In this document: positions 16,717 through 25,308 of the stretch, piece by piece
Layout of the letters: each line of letters starts with the position of its first letter
Position numbering within the stretch: the stretch's first letter is position 1
Origin: Pseudomonadota bacterium
GTDB taxonomy: Bacteria > Bdellovibrionota > FAC87 > UBA2466
DNA: 33,667 nucleotides
Direction of reading: 5' to 3'
NCBI GenBank assembly: GCA_009927165.1
Contig: RFNO01000069.1
Location: 1-33,667 of the forward strand
Made by a program: the position numbers and the translations under genes
Notes under the pieces: generated by a model
What the model was told of the DNA's origin: nothing
Seen by the model: the letters and a program-made list of their open reading frames with translations, nothing else
Database searches by the model: none

Positions 16717-17708
16717 TTCGCCCTCTTTTTGAAAATCATGACCTGGTATTTCTCAGTTTGATAATTTCTTGAGCAATACCCTCCTAAAAGGGGAGTAGCG
16801 GGACTTCCGGCATAGTGGGACAGAACGCTTTCGTGGTGCACTTCACAATCGCTGTAACTATTAAAAGTATCGGCAGAAGGTTGCCAAGTGAAACTAGGTT
16901 TATCCAAAGTCCCCAAATGGAGCTCATAGTAACCAAAGGAGGGGCCTCCACAATAAACGGTAAATAGCGAATCACTCTCAGATTTCAAGAAAGCACTCAC
17001 GTTTCGAGCCTGATTGAGACAGATTTCTAAACTAGGTACTTGAGATAACCGCTCCAAGTTGAACTCGATAGTTTGAGGAGCGTAGTAATGAATACTGCCT
17101 TCGCCAATTCCCATGACTGAGTTAAAGTGAAAAATCAAGTCGGCAAAAACTCCTCCCCGTTTTTCAATTCCGGTTTTAAGCCCATCTACAATCGACTGCT
17201 GAGCGACTTCTAAGGGCTGCATAAACATTAAATACCCTCCCAGTCTCGGCTGCTTGGCTACCTTACCACTGGCAATCATAACTATTTCCCAATTCTTACC
17301 GACTTCCAACTCCTGACTTCGGCAATAAGCATAAAGAGCAGTCAACGAAGTTGCGTTTTCAAAAATTTCCACTTGGGTAGGAAGATTCTTCAGACAATCC
17401 GAGTGTTCACGATACCTTCCGGGCTGATGAGTTCCTAAAAGATCATAGGAAGTGGAAGTAAACTCAAGCTTCTGCGGAGCTTCGTACTCAATGACAAAAT
17501 CGGAACCAGTTTTTTTCTGCTTCAAACACTCCACGTGAACTACTTTAACTTTGAGCTGTTCCTCAAAATGGGCACCCAACTGAGCACTTTGAGAGTGGCA
17601 CGAACCTGCATCTTTAGGATAACCGGTAAGAAAAAATTTGAAGATATCGGCTCTTGAAGGAGCGCTGGCAAAGACCGAGAGAACCCCTACTAAAAATAAT
17701 CGATTCAT
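16713..17708 (-). CDS. Secreted Cys-rich hypothetical protein, family member 1
   Basis: This 331-residue protein has a signal peptide (to about SRA-D21). The mature start FKFFLTGYPKDAGSC, the following VKVVHVECLKQ, and a unit ending SLTALYAYC align by eye with the protein encoded at 19566-20729 (FSIDGYPKTSPDC, VTITGVKCRK, GLASVLSYC). Within the protein, further C...YC pairs (EICLNQARNVSAFL to FTVYCGG; YSDCEVHHESVLSHY to LLGGYCS) suggest about three internal repeats of a roughly 35-residue helical C-x(30)-YC unit separated by beta-rich segments. I know of no named family. It is coupled by ATGA to the helical secreted protein downstream and lies 20 bp after the DUF1080 gene start side, on the same strand. 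Confidence 0.78.
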   Translation of the reverse strand: MNRLFLVGVLSVFASAPSRADIFKFFLTGYPKDAGSCHSQSAQLGAHFEEQLKVKVVHVECLKQKKTGSDFVIEYEAPQKLEFTSTSYDLLGTHQPGRYREHSDCLKNLPTQVEIFENATSLTALYAYCRSQELEVGKNWEIVMIASGKVAKQPRLGGYLMFMQPLEVAQQSIVDGLKTGIEKRGGVFADLIFHFNSVMGIGEGSIHYYAPQTIEFNLERLSQVPSLEICLNQARNVSAFLKSESDSLFTVYCGGPSFGYYELHLGTLDKPSFTWQPSADTFNSYSDCEVHHESVLSHYAGSPATPLLGGYCSRNYQTEKYQVMIFKKRAK

Positions 17709-17728
17709 GAATTCGACACTCTCTTTCT

Positions 17729-18388
17729 TTAACGAGGACTTAAAATCAGATTACGAAATCTTACGGCACTGCCATGGTCTTGTAATCTAATAGGCCCGGG
17801 AACTCCTTGCTGTTTTTTCGCAGCTGAGCCCGTCCCTCGTTCAAAAAGGCCCCGCTCAATAACGATTTGTCCATTATGAACCACCGTTACTTCTCCCTTT
17901 TCTACCACTTGTCCGTCAGAATCTAAACGGGGAGATTTAAATTGGATATCGTAGGTTTGCCATTGCTCTGGGGGAAGGCTCATATTGATTTTCGGTGCGA
18001 TTAATTTGTACAGCGCACCGCAAATGCCCTCCAGATAGGTTTCATTATTCCAAGTATCCAAAATCTGTATTTCGTACCGGCCTTGCAGAAAAATTCCACT
18101 GTTTCCTCGATCTTGCCCTGTTTTGTGCGGTAAATAAGGAATCCAAAATTCGGCATGAAGATCAAAGTCTTCAAAAACAGCCAGAGTCTCAATGTCTCCT
18201 AATCCGGGCACCCCTTCTAAATACCCGTTCTCGACTTTCCATTGGGCCGCTTCTCCCGACTTGCTATTCACCCAGCCAGTTAAATCCTGCCCATCGAAAA
18301 GTACTTGGGGAGCAGCTTCCAGGGGAAAAACTCCTAAGAAGAGAAAGAAAATCCCGAAAACAAAGCTAGTGCGGCGCGTTACTTTCAT
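17729..18388 (-). CDS. Secreted DUF1080 (3-keto-disaccharide hydrolase-like) protein
   Basis: This is a concanavalin-like jelly-roll protein of the DUF1080/3-keto-disaccharide hydrolase group. Signature strings are VLFDGQDLTGWVNS after the signal peptide, WKVENGYLEG, FDLHAEFWIPY, GNSGIFLQGRYEIQILDTW, and a closing GPIRLQDHGSAVRFRNLIL. I chose the ATG at 18388, which gives a normal signal peptide (MKVTRRTSFVFGIFF...LEA); an earlier ATG at 18430 adds 14 basic residues. Members act on or bind oxidised disaccharides and glycans outside the cytoplasm; the substrate here is unknown. It lies 20 bp upstream of the Cys-rich secreted protein and probably heads that three-gene unit. Confidence 0.9.
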   Translation of the reverse strand: MKVTRRTSFVFGIFFLFLGVFPLEAAPQVLFDGQDLTGWVNSKSGEAAQWKVENGYLEGVPGLGDIETLAVFEDFDLHAEFWIPYLPHKTGQDRGNSGIFLQGRYEIQILDTWNNETYLEGICGALYKLIAPKINMSLPPEQWQTYDIQFKSPRLDSDGQVVEKGEVTVVHNGQIVIERGLFERGTGSAAKKQQGVPGPIRLQDHGSAVRFRNLILSPR

Positions 18389-18497
18389 GAGAAGAGTTAT
18401 ACCTAAGCGGGCCAAAAACCTCAATCCCAAGGGTTTTTTATATCATGATTTCAATAGTTTAAACTCGTCTTCCGATTTGTTTTTCGGGGGGTGATTA

Positions 18498-18569
18498 ATG
18501 TCAGTGTTATTTGGAGGGAATTACCGTATGCTGAACCCGGGTCTTTTCTCTGACCGACCTGGAAACTGA
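18498..18569 (+). CDS. Possible leader micro-ORF (23 residues) upstream of desaturase
   Basis: ATG at 18498 is preceded by a purine-rich GGGGGTG and opens a 23-codon frame (MSVLFGGNYRMLNP and nine more) that stops at 18569, 8 bases before the desaturase TTG. It could be a translated leader that couples desaturase translation, or chance. No conservation can be judged from one sequence. Confidence 0.25.
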   Translation: MSVLFGGNYRMLNPGLFSDRPGN

Positions 18570-18577
18570 GGCATTTT

Positions 18578-19648
18578 TTGGCATTTTTAACTAGGGTTCT
18601 TGAACCACCTCGCTACGGGTATAGCAAAAACGGTACTTTTTACGTTCCCACCAAAAAAGAACTCGCTCGAGAATTTTTTTCCCGGCTTAATTTTTTAAAA
18701 ACAAAGAAAAACTGGCTAGCTTTTTTTGGATGGACTTCATCCAGTGTTCTCGCCATTCCATTTTTTATTTTTCTGACTCACTTTCTCACTCTGAAATATT
18801 TTCTGGTCGCTTTCATTTACAGCATGGTCATTTTGGGCACCCACGGGACCATTTGGTACCACCGATACTGTACTCACCGAGCTTATCAATTTAGAAATTC
18901 GTTTTGGCGCTTTTTAGTTAATCACATGGTTATTCGGATCATTCCCGAAGAAACTTATGTGGTATCTCATCACGTACATCACCAGTATTCTGAACAACCA
19001 GGAGATCCTTACAATGTAAATGGGGGGTGGTGGTACTGTTTCTTGGCTGATGTCATTCATCAACCTATCGCTAAAACTCTCTCCGAGGAAGATTATTTTC
19101 GTGTTTTAAAAATGCTCGACCACACGGGCATTAGAATGAATAGCTATCAGCAATACCAAAAGTGGGGATCGGTTTGTCATCCCTTTTTCACTTTATGCAG
19201 CTTCTCGTTAAACTGGATCTTTTGGTACAGCATTTTCTTCCTCATTGGAGGACATCCACTAGCTATCACGCTCTTTGGATGCGCTGGCTTTTGGGCTTTT
19301 GGCGTAAGAACTTTTAACTTTAGTGGGCATGGAAGCGGGAAAGATAAGCGTCGAGACGGCGTTGATTTTAATCGAAAAGATCTGTCGATTAATCAACTGT
19401 GGCCCGGTCTTGTGACTGGAGAGTGGCACAATAATCACCATCTTTATCCCAATGGCGCTCGAGCAGGATTTCTACCTTATCAGTTAGACTATGCTTGGTA
19501 TTTTATCCGCTTTTACAAAGCGATTGGCGGCATCACTTCCTATCGAGACTATAAACAACAATTCCTCACCCAGTACTATTCACCTTACCTAGTTCAACAC
19601 CCCACTCAGAGTGCGTTGAGCTCTTTATTGGCGAAAAATATCTCTTAA
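18578..19648 (+). CDS. Membrane acyl desaturase (acyl-CoA delta-9 type)
   Basis: This is an integral-membrane di-iron fatty-acid desaturase. The three histidine boxes are HRYCTH (residues 95-100), HHVHH (131-135) and EWHNNHH (282-288), with the family's GDPYN after box 2. Hydrophobic segments lie near 47-88 and 205-245. It introduces a double bond into acyl chains of CoA or lipids, adjusting membrane fluidity. The start is a TTG at 18578 behind GAGG; no ATG lies before the first membrane span, so a non-ATG start is needed. The last 83 bp overlap the end of the convergent Cys-rich secreted-protein gene. Confidence 0.92.
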   Translation: MAFLTRVLEPPRYGYSKNGTFYVPTKKELAREFFSRLNFLKTKKNWLAFFGWTSSSVLAIPFFIFLTHFLTLKYFLVAFIYSMVILGTHGTIWYHRYCTHRAYQFRNSFWRFLVNHMVIRIIPEETYVVSHHVHHQYSEQPGDPYNVNGGWWYCFLADVIHQPIAKTLSEEDYFRVLKMLDHTGIRMNSYQQYQKWGSVCHPFFTLCSFSLNWIFWYSIFFLIGGHPLAITLFGCAGFWAFGVRTFNFSGHGSGKDKRRDGVDFNRKDLSINQLWPGLVTGEWHNNHHLYPNGARAGFLPYQLDYAWYFIRFYKAIGGITSYRDYKQQFLTQYYSPYLVQHPTQSALSSLLAKNIS

Positions 19649-20729
19649 GATCAGGATCGATGTAGTACAAGAAAAGCTGAACGGGATCATTTTGATGGAG
19701 CTTCCAAGAGCAAAGCCCTTCCATTTCTTTGTAACCCAGTTTTTCCTGGTAATAACCAATCACATTAGACTGATCCTGTTCGCAGGCCTCATGACTAACG
19801 TATTCATTTGCAAACGGTTGCCCATCTTTGCCTGGAAAAATTCGGGCAAAGGAAGAATCGCTCTTGTCTATTCTCAGATGATAAAGCCGACTGTGATAAA
19901 GGATCTTATCCCACATGCAAAACCAAACCGTAGGAGCTCCCAATTTTGAATTGAACGTTTTTTCAGCATAATTTTTCTGATGTTCACACTGCTCTGGAGT
20001 TAATCCAATCATCGGGTCCGCATCCAGGTCGATCGATGTAGTAGCGGAAAAAATACTCTCCACGTGAGTTTTCAAGTGAAACTCTCGGCCTAAATCCTTC
20101 TCAGCTTGATTAGGAGGGAGCACAAAACGCATCCATAAAGTAGCATTCACTTTTTTTTCTTGGAGCACGATTTGTACCATATTGAGATTTTTACTTTTTG
20201 TTTTCTCCAATATTTCCTGTAATTCTTTTTGAGTTCCTAAATAGCCCCCTTCAAAGATATTTAAAGCGAGACTCCGAATCACAGACCTGGGCTCCCCCAC
20301 TGCGTACAAAGTGGGATCAAATCTTACGCTTCCATCAGCATTATTAGCAGGATCCGTATCTTCCGCACAATAACTCAACACCGAAGCCAACCCAGTGGTT
20401 GTTTCAAAAAACTCTTTTTCTTTTGCAAGGCTCTCTTCACAGCTTTTTAAATTGGGATAAATTGCCCATTTATCGTTAGAAACTACTTTGGATTCGGTTT
20501 GTCCGGAATAAAATATTTGAAGATCATAACTATGTAAGTTGATCTTGCGGCACTTGACCCCCGTGATAGTGACTCCGGATCCTTTTGCAAATTGCTGGGC
20601 AACTTCTTGCGCAGTCACTTTGCAATCTGGAGAAGTTTTAGGATACCCATCAATACTGAACTGATAGAGATTTTGAGCCGGCGCGAAAGAAGTCACTAAA
20701 ACAAATCCTAAACAGATAGCTTTCATCAT
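19566..20729 (-). CDS. Secreted Cys-rich hypothetical protein, family member 2
   Basis: This 387-residue paralogue of the protein at 16713-17708 has a signal peptide (MMKAICLGFVLVTSFAPAQ) and the shared start FSIDGYPKTSPDC. It shows C-to-YC/FC/LC-type repeat units (KSCEESLAKEKEFF to VLSYCAED; EQCEHQKNYAEKTF to VWFCMWD; EACEQDQSNVIGYY to MEGLCSW). A central insertion (about 125-230) rich in charged residues distinguishes it from member 1. The family is unknown to me. An ATG one codon later (20726) is equally good. Its 3' end overlaps the desaturase gene tail-to-tail by 83 bp, so antisense transcription across the shared region is likely. Confidence 0.78.
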   Translation of the reverse strand: MMKAICLGFVLVTSFAPAQNLYQFSIDGYPKTSPDCKVTAQEVAQQFAKGSGVTITGVKCRKINLHSYDLQIFYSGQTESKVVSNDKWAIYPNLKSCEESLAKEKEFFETTTGLASVLSYCAEDTDPANNADGSVRFDPTLYAVGEPRSVIRSLALNIFEGGYLGTQKELQEILEKTKSKNLNMVQIVLQEKKVNATLWMRFVLPPNQAEKDLGREFHLKTHVESIFSATTSIDLDADPMIGLTPEQCEHQKNYAEKTFNSKLGAPTVWFCMWDKILYHSRLYHLRIDKSDSSFARIFPGKDGQPFANEYVSHEACEQDQSNVIGYYQEKLGYKEMEGLCSWKLHQNDPVQLFLYYIDPDLKRYFSPIKSSTHSEWGVELGKVNSTG

Positions 20730-20794
20730 AAAGGCTATCCTACTCGCTTTTTTTACTTCGTGCGATGGTTCTCAATTGATTTCATATACCCCCG

Positions 20795-21574
20795 CTAACG
20801 CGACGGGTCTACCGCTGCAGGAAGGGAGAAGCTGCTGGGATACTCTACTTTCAAATTCACTCCACTGAGCTTCTTTTTAAATGATTGCTCTAACAGATAA
20901 AAAGCCATTTGAGCAGCTCCGCGGGGAGAAAGACCTTCTGAGTGAATGTTTGAAATGCAGTTTCGATCGGCATCGGTAGTTTGGGACCCTACTTGATAAG
21001 TGTAATAAAGGCTCAAGGATTCCGAGCTGGCCAATCCGGGCCGTTCTCCGATAAGGGTCATGATGCTTTTTGATTTCAAAAGGACCGCTAATTCGTCTCC
21101 CAAAGCAACCCGAGCATAACGAGCTAAAATGAGGGGACCCCACTTCAATCCACTTCGTTTTTGGACTTCAACAAATTCAGTCAAAAAAGGGATACCATTT
21201 TTATGCAACGCTTCGGCTGAAAGCCCATCCCCCAAAAGCAGGATGCAATCATAAATATCTTTTCCGCTGATACTTTTTTGTAGCGCGTTTCTGGATTCCT
21301 CACAAAGTCTTCTTCCTTTGTCAGGTTCCAGTAAAAACTCTTTTTTTGATTTGCATTGAGATTGAACCTGCCTACTTGCCAACCCATGAGATCTGATTTC
21401 ATCTTCCAGTTGTTGGAAATCAATTTCTTTCCAAACACTCTCTCTAGCTCGAGCATGTGCTGTTTTAAAAGCTAGCCACGCTTGAGTGGGAACTGCATTT
21501 CCCGCTCTTCCCATCGCAACACGTGCATGAGTGAACTCTTTCAAAAAATTCCATTCATCCAAACGGGGTTTCAT
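20795..21574 (-). CDS. eutC: Ethanolamine ammonia-lyase small subunit
   Basis: The 259-residue product matches EutC: TSARV-like FTHARVAMGRAGNAVPT at the N-terminus, the DKGRRL motif, ILLLGDGLSAEAL, MTLIGERPGLASSESLSLYYTYQ, and DADRNCISNIHSEGLSP. With EutB it forms the adenosylcobalamin-dependent lyase that splits ethanolamine to acetaldehyde and ammonia. Its ATG overlaps the eutB stop (ATGA). No eutA reactivase, eutT, permease or microcompartment genes flank it, so the pair stands alone, as seen in various non-enteric bacteria. Confidence 0.96.
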   Translation of the reverse strand: MKPRLDEWNFLKEFTHARVAMGRAGNAVPTQAWLAFKTAHARARESVWKEIDFQQLEDEIRSHGLASRQVQSQCKSKKEFLLEPDKGRRLCEESRNALQKSISGKDIYDCILLLGDGLSAEALHKNGIPFLTEFVEVQKRSGLKWGPLILARYARVALGDELAVLLKSKSIMTLIGERPGLASSESLSLYYTYQVGSQTTDADRNCISNIHSEGLSPRGAAQMAFYLLEQSFKKKLSGVNLKVEYPSSFSLPAAVDPSR

Positions 21575-22965
21575 GAATTCCCTTTCGGAAGAAGTGTTGA
21601 GGCTACATTCCGAAATACTTGGGGCTCCAAAGAGCTTAATTTTCCACTGTCGTCAAAAATACCGACCTGCTTCAGCCATACTTCAAACTCGGGAGCTGGA
21701 CGAAGCTGCAATACCTCTCTCAAATAAGCTGCATCGTGAAATGAAGTTGATTGGTAATTAAGCATAATATCGTCAGCTCCGGGCACTCCCATAAAATAAT
21801 TGCAACCTGCCACTCCCAACAGCGTGAGCAATGAATCCATATCATCTTGATCCACTTGTGCATGATTGGTGTAACAAACATCACAGCCCATCGGTAGTCG
21901 TAACATCTTTCCGCAGAAATGATCTTCCAAGCCTGCACGGATAATTTGCTTACCGTCATAGAGATATTCTGGCCCAATAAAACCAACCACGGAGTTCACC
22001 AGAAATGGGTTAAAACAGCGAGCCAATCCATATGCCCTGGCTTCCAGAGTTTGCTGATCAAGACCATGATGCCCTCTTGCCGACAAACAGGATCCTTGGC
22101 CTGTTTCAAAGTACATGACTTGGTTCCCCCCTCGGCCCAAGCTCAAAGCGGCTTCCTGAGCTTCTTTGAGTAAGGAAGTTTGAATTCCAAAGCTCTTGTT
22201 AGTTAACTCAGTACCTCCAATGGATTGAAACACTAAATCTACTGGAGAACCTTTGCTGATGGCAGCAATTTGATGAGTGACATGTCCCAAAACACAAGAC
22301 TGAGTAGGAATTGCAAGGCCCTCGATAATTCGGGCTAACAGCTTCTGCAAATCCATCATGCGTTCAAGACTATCGGTCGCTGGATTTACTCCAATAACAG
22401 CGTCCCCACAGCCATACAAAATACCATCTAGAACTGCAGCTGTAATGGCTTTCAGATCGTCAGTGGGGTGATTGGGTTGAAGCCGAATGGACAAGTGCCC
22501 TTTTTTTCCGACTGTCGAGCGAAAACGAGTCTTCACTTGGGCCTTTTGAGCCACCGAAATCAAGTCCTGATTGCGCATAAGTTTACTGACCGCCGCCACC
22601 ATTTCCGGCAACAACCCCGGCGAAATCTTAAGTAGCAACTCATCTGTTGTGGAGCTAGCCAATAAAAACTCGCGAAAACTTCCTACAGTGTGATGGGAAA
22701 TGTCTTTAAAGCTCTCTTTTTCCCAACTGTCACAAATCAATCGGGTAACCTCATCTTCCTCATAAGGAATCAAGGGATAGGTCACAAAATCCTTCAGTGG
22801 AACATCGGCTAAACACCACTGCGCAGCCACTCGCTCTTCTGCGTCTTGAGCGGCCACTTTGGCAAGAATATCTCCCGAACGCTCCGGAGTTGCTTTAGCG
22901 AGAACCTCTCCCAGGTTCTTAAACGAAAAAGTCTTATTGGATACAGTTGCACGATAAGGGGCCAT
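21571..22965 (-). CDS. eutB: Ethanolamine ammonia-lyase large subunit
   Basis: The 464-residue product is full-length compared with E. coli EutB (453). Conserved stretches are RSGDILAKVAAQDAEERVAA, GDAVIGVNPATDS, PTQSCVLGHVTHQIAAI, the substrate-binding YFETGQGS, VVGFIGPEYLYDGKQIIRAGLEDHF, MGCDVCYTNHAQVDQ, and CNYFMGVPGADDIMLNYQ. All suggest an active TIM-barrel catalytic subunit that needs adenosylcobalamin. It is divergent from the AdoHcyase-like gene. Upstream, TTGACT is present at about 60 nt to 50 nt before the start codon side of the gap, but no good -10 follows, so the promoter is unresolved. Confidence 0.97.
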   Translation of the reverse strand: MAPYRATVSNKTFSFKNLGEVLAKATPERSGDILAKVAAQDAEERVAAQWCLADVPLKDFVTYPLIPYEEDEVTRLICDSWEKESFKDISHHTVGSFREFLLASSTTDELLLKISPGLLPEMVAAVSKLMRNQDLISVAQKAQVKTRFRSTVGKKGHLSIRLQPNHPTDDLKAITAAVLDGILYGCGDAVIGVNPATDSLERMMDLQKLLARIIEGLAIPTQSCVLGHVTHQIAAISKGSPVDLVFQSIGGTELTNKSFGIQTSLLKEAQEAALSLGRGGNQVMYFETGQGSCLSARGHHGLDQQTLEARAYGLARCFNPFLVNSVVGFIGPEYLYDGKQIIRAGLEDHFCGKMLRLPMGCDVCYTNHAQVDQDDMDSLLTLLGVAGCNYFMGVPGADDIMLNYQSTSFHDAAYLREVLQLRPAPEFEVWLKQVGIFDDSGKLSSLEPQVFRNVASTLLPKGNS

Positions 22966-23058
22966 CTTTGAAATTGTGCTCTACTAAACTGAAGAGTCAA
23001 ATTCTAGTTGCCGTGTTATGCTCTCTCCCAGTTTGAAAAACCACTTGCGTCAACAAAA

Positions 23059-24111
23059 ATGAATATTTACGATTTTTTTCCAAAAAAAGAAGCTCCTCTT
23101 TGTGCTCAACAAATTGATGAGTTTCATGGGGTTTTAAAGGGGGTTTCTCTTTCTCATAATGTCCCCCTAACCCTCTCTACACTCATCAAGCTGCTCCCGT
23201 TTGTTCAAAACCAGACCAAAATTCATGTGACTACCCCTGACTTTTTAGGGTTTGATCCACAAGCTCTTCTCTTCTTACAACAATGGAACCTTGATTTTTC
23301 CCAAGACAAAACGCAATCATGTGGGGGCGACATTTTCCTTGATTGCGCTGCCAATTTCTTAGGCCTCGGAAATCCCAAAGCCATTGTTGAGCTGACCCAA
23401 ACGGGTGTTCACCTGTATCAGCAACGACCCAGTCAAATCCCCCTGCTCTCAATTGATGATAGCTTGGTAAAAAAAGTTGAGGACTATTTTGGAACAGGGG
23501 ATGGTTTTGTTCGCGCTTTTAAACAAATCACGGGAACACCCTTAAAGGACAAACATTTTGTGATTTGGGGCTATGGAAAAGTTGGCAAAGGAATTTCTCG
23601 AAGTCTCCTCCTGGAGGGGGCTAATTGCAGTGTCATTGACTTAAATTCGGAAGAGCTCAACAAAGCAGAAAAGAAAGGAATACTGCCTATTCCTGCTACT
23701 GAACTTTTATCTCACTTAAAACTCATCTTATCTGCTGATTGTTTGGTTACAGCTACCGGAGTCAATGCGCTGGTTTCTCAAAGTGGGATTGCTCAAGACC
23801 TTCTCAACTCTCAGCTTCTGCTTGCCAATATGGGAGCTGTCGATGAGTTCGGTTCTTTTTTTCCAAAAAGCAGAGTGCTTCACCAAAAATTACCGATTAA
23901 TTTTTGCCTCAAAGAACCGACACTTATGAAGTTTCTTGATCCCGTATTTTATGCACACAATTTGGGAGCCAAACTTTTTATGGAAGGCAAGCTACGAGCT
24001 GGAGTCAGTCCCCTACCCCTGGAAGAAGATTTAAGGATCATTAAGGCGTGGCAAAATTATTGGCAAATAGATGTATCGGAGATTATCGATTTAGAAGGTC
24101 CATCGAACTAA
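23059..24111 (+). CDS. Adenosylhomocysteinase-like NAD-binding protein
   Basis: The product has 350 residues from the ATG at 23059; an in-frame ATG at 23008 adds 17. The middle matches the NAD-binding domain of S-adenosylhomocysteine hydrolase: YFGTGDGFVRAFKQITG, VIWGYGKVGKGISRSLL with the dinucleotide glycines, then VIDLN, ADCLVTATG and ANMGAVDEFG. The flanks diverge: DIFLDCAANFLGLGNP replaces the usual LILDDGGDLT-type stretch, and the total is about 80 residues shorter than true hydrolases (about 430). It may be an NAD-dependent relative with another substrate. It is divergent from eutBC and overlaps the RNA methyltransferase gene tail-to-tail by 21 bp. Neither start has a clear ribosome-binding site. 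Confidence 0.75.
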   Translation: MNIYDFFPKKEAPLCAQQIDEFHGVLKGVSLSHNVPLTLSTLIKLLPFVQNQTKIHVTTPDFLGFDPQALLFLQQWNLDFSQDKTQSCGGDIFLDCAANFLGLGNPKAIVELTQTGVHLYQQRPSQIPLLSIDDSLVKKVEDYFGTGDGFVRAFKQITGTPLKDKHFVIWGYGKVGKGISRSLLLEGANCSVIDLNSEELNKAEKKGILPIPATELLSHLKLILSADCLVTATGVNALVSQSGIAQDLLNSQLLLANMGAVDEFGSFFPKSRVLHQKLPINFCLKEPTLMKFLDPVFYAHNLGAKLFMEGKLRAGVSPLPLEEDLRIIKAWQNYWQIDVSEIIDLEGPSN

Positions 24112-25293
24112 ACGCATTTCCTTCCCACCATGAGTGAAGTGGTGCGTTGCTAAATTGGCAGATTTGATCTCGTGAGTCAGTGATCTCCAAGTGCTTTCAT
24201 CGGGACACAAACATCCAGCTATCCCTGTAACTTGGCAACGTTCAATAATCGTAGTGAGAAACTTACCCAATCGACTATAGAATTCAGTCATTAATGTTTG
24301 TTTTCCCAATCGATTCCCAAATGGGGGATTGAGAAGAATCAGGGTCGTTTTGGACGGCTGCAATGAATTCTTTAAGTCGAACAAATCGCCCTCCAAAAAC
24401 TGATACTGATCTGGGCTTGAAAACTGGCTGGCATTCTGGCGCAGAATAGCCATAGCTTCCGGATTGAGTTCATTGAAAATAATTTGGGGTGCCTCAAAGC
24501 TTTTGAGCTGATCTCCGATTTTTCTTTTTAGAAAACCCACAGTGGCTTGAGGAGTACAAGGAAACAACTCACAAGCAAATGTACGTTGAAACGCCCCAGG
24601 ACCGGAGCCAGAAAGAACCAACAGGGACTCAAACCCCAAAGTACCTGAACCTGCAAAAGGAATAAAGACTTGTTCAAAAGATTTTGGAGCATTTTGAGCG
24701 GCCAGTGTCCAACGAACACACGCAGCTGCATGATGCTCTGGCAATGGAGCAACAGCGCTCATTTGGGCCTTATACCCTCTTTTGTAGAGGGGCTCCCCAG
24801 CGAGACTGACGGAAATCCTCAACTGGTCATCCCGCAACTCAATTTTGAATCGCAATGAAGCTCCTTCTGAAACGTGCTCTACTTGGGCCGCTCTGCATAA
24901 ATTCTCTCGAAGCTTACTCGATAAATTGGTAAATCCATTAAATGAATCAGCAGTCACATGAACCAACTCTTTGGGTTGGGCCAAGAGTTCTCTCCACGGA
25001 ACTCTTTTTAAAATTGCATCAACTTCCGGCCATTGGGTACATTTAGACTCAAGAACGAGCCATTCGATATCATGCGCGCAGGTTAATCTCATCATGAGTT
25101 CAAGTCCCTGGCGGAAATCGCACCGACTGATTTTTACAGTACTCTTCAAAAGAGTGATTTTAGGTTCAAATTTATATTTTTGAAGCGGCTTAGCCAGTAT
25201 CCCTTGGACTTCTTCGTGAACGAGGTACAACCAGCCCGGTGCAGGCCGGACGTAAAAAACATGGGGAACTGCAGTAATTGGAGCTTTAGCCAT
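24091..25293 (-). CDS. THUMP-domain RNA (guanine-N2) methyltransferase, RlmL type
   Basis: The 400-residue product has an N-terminal ferredoxin-like/THUMP region (about 10-160) and a Rossmann methyltransferase domain. Family marks are GEPLYKRGYKAQMSAVAPLPEHHAAA before the fold, SAM motif I IPFAGSGTLGFE (residues 211-222), and the catalytic LLNPPFGNRLG (NPPF at 322-325). This matches the N-terminal half of RlmL/YcbY and related 23S rRNA m2G methyltransferases; the RlmK half is absent. The exact target nucleotide cannot be told. It lies 15 bp downstream of the DUF3999 gene on the same strand, so it may be co-transcribed with the DUF2339-DUF3999 pair. Confidence 0.87.
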   Translation of the reverse strand: MAKAPITAVPHVFYVRPAPGWLYLVHEEVQGILAKPLQKYKFEPKITLLKSTVKISRCDFRQGLELMMRLTCAHDIEWLVLESKCTQWPEVDAILKRVPWRELLAQPKELVHVTADSFNGFTNLSSKLRENLCRAAQVEHVSEGASLRFKIELRDDQLRISVSLAGEPLYKRGYKAQMSAVAPLPEHHAAACVRWTLAAQNAPKSFEQVFIPFAGSGTLGFESLLVLSGSGPGAFQRTFACELFPCTPQATVGFLKRKIGDQLKSFEAPQIIFNELNPEAMAILRQNASQFSSPDQYQFLEGDLFDLKNSLQPSKTTLILLNPPFGNRLGKQTLMTEFYSRLGKFLTTIIERCQVTGIAGCLCPDESTWRSLTHEIKSANLATHHFTHGGKEMRLVRWTF

Positions 25294-25308
25294 GGAGAAA
25301 GTCCTCCA

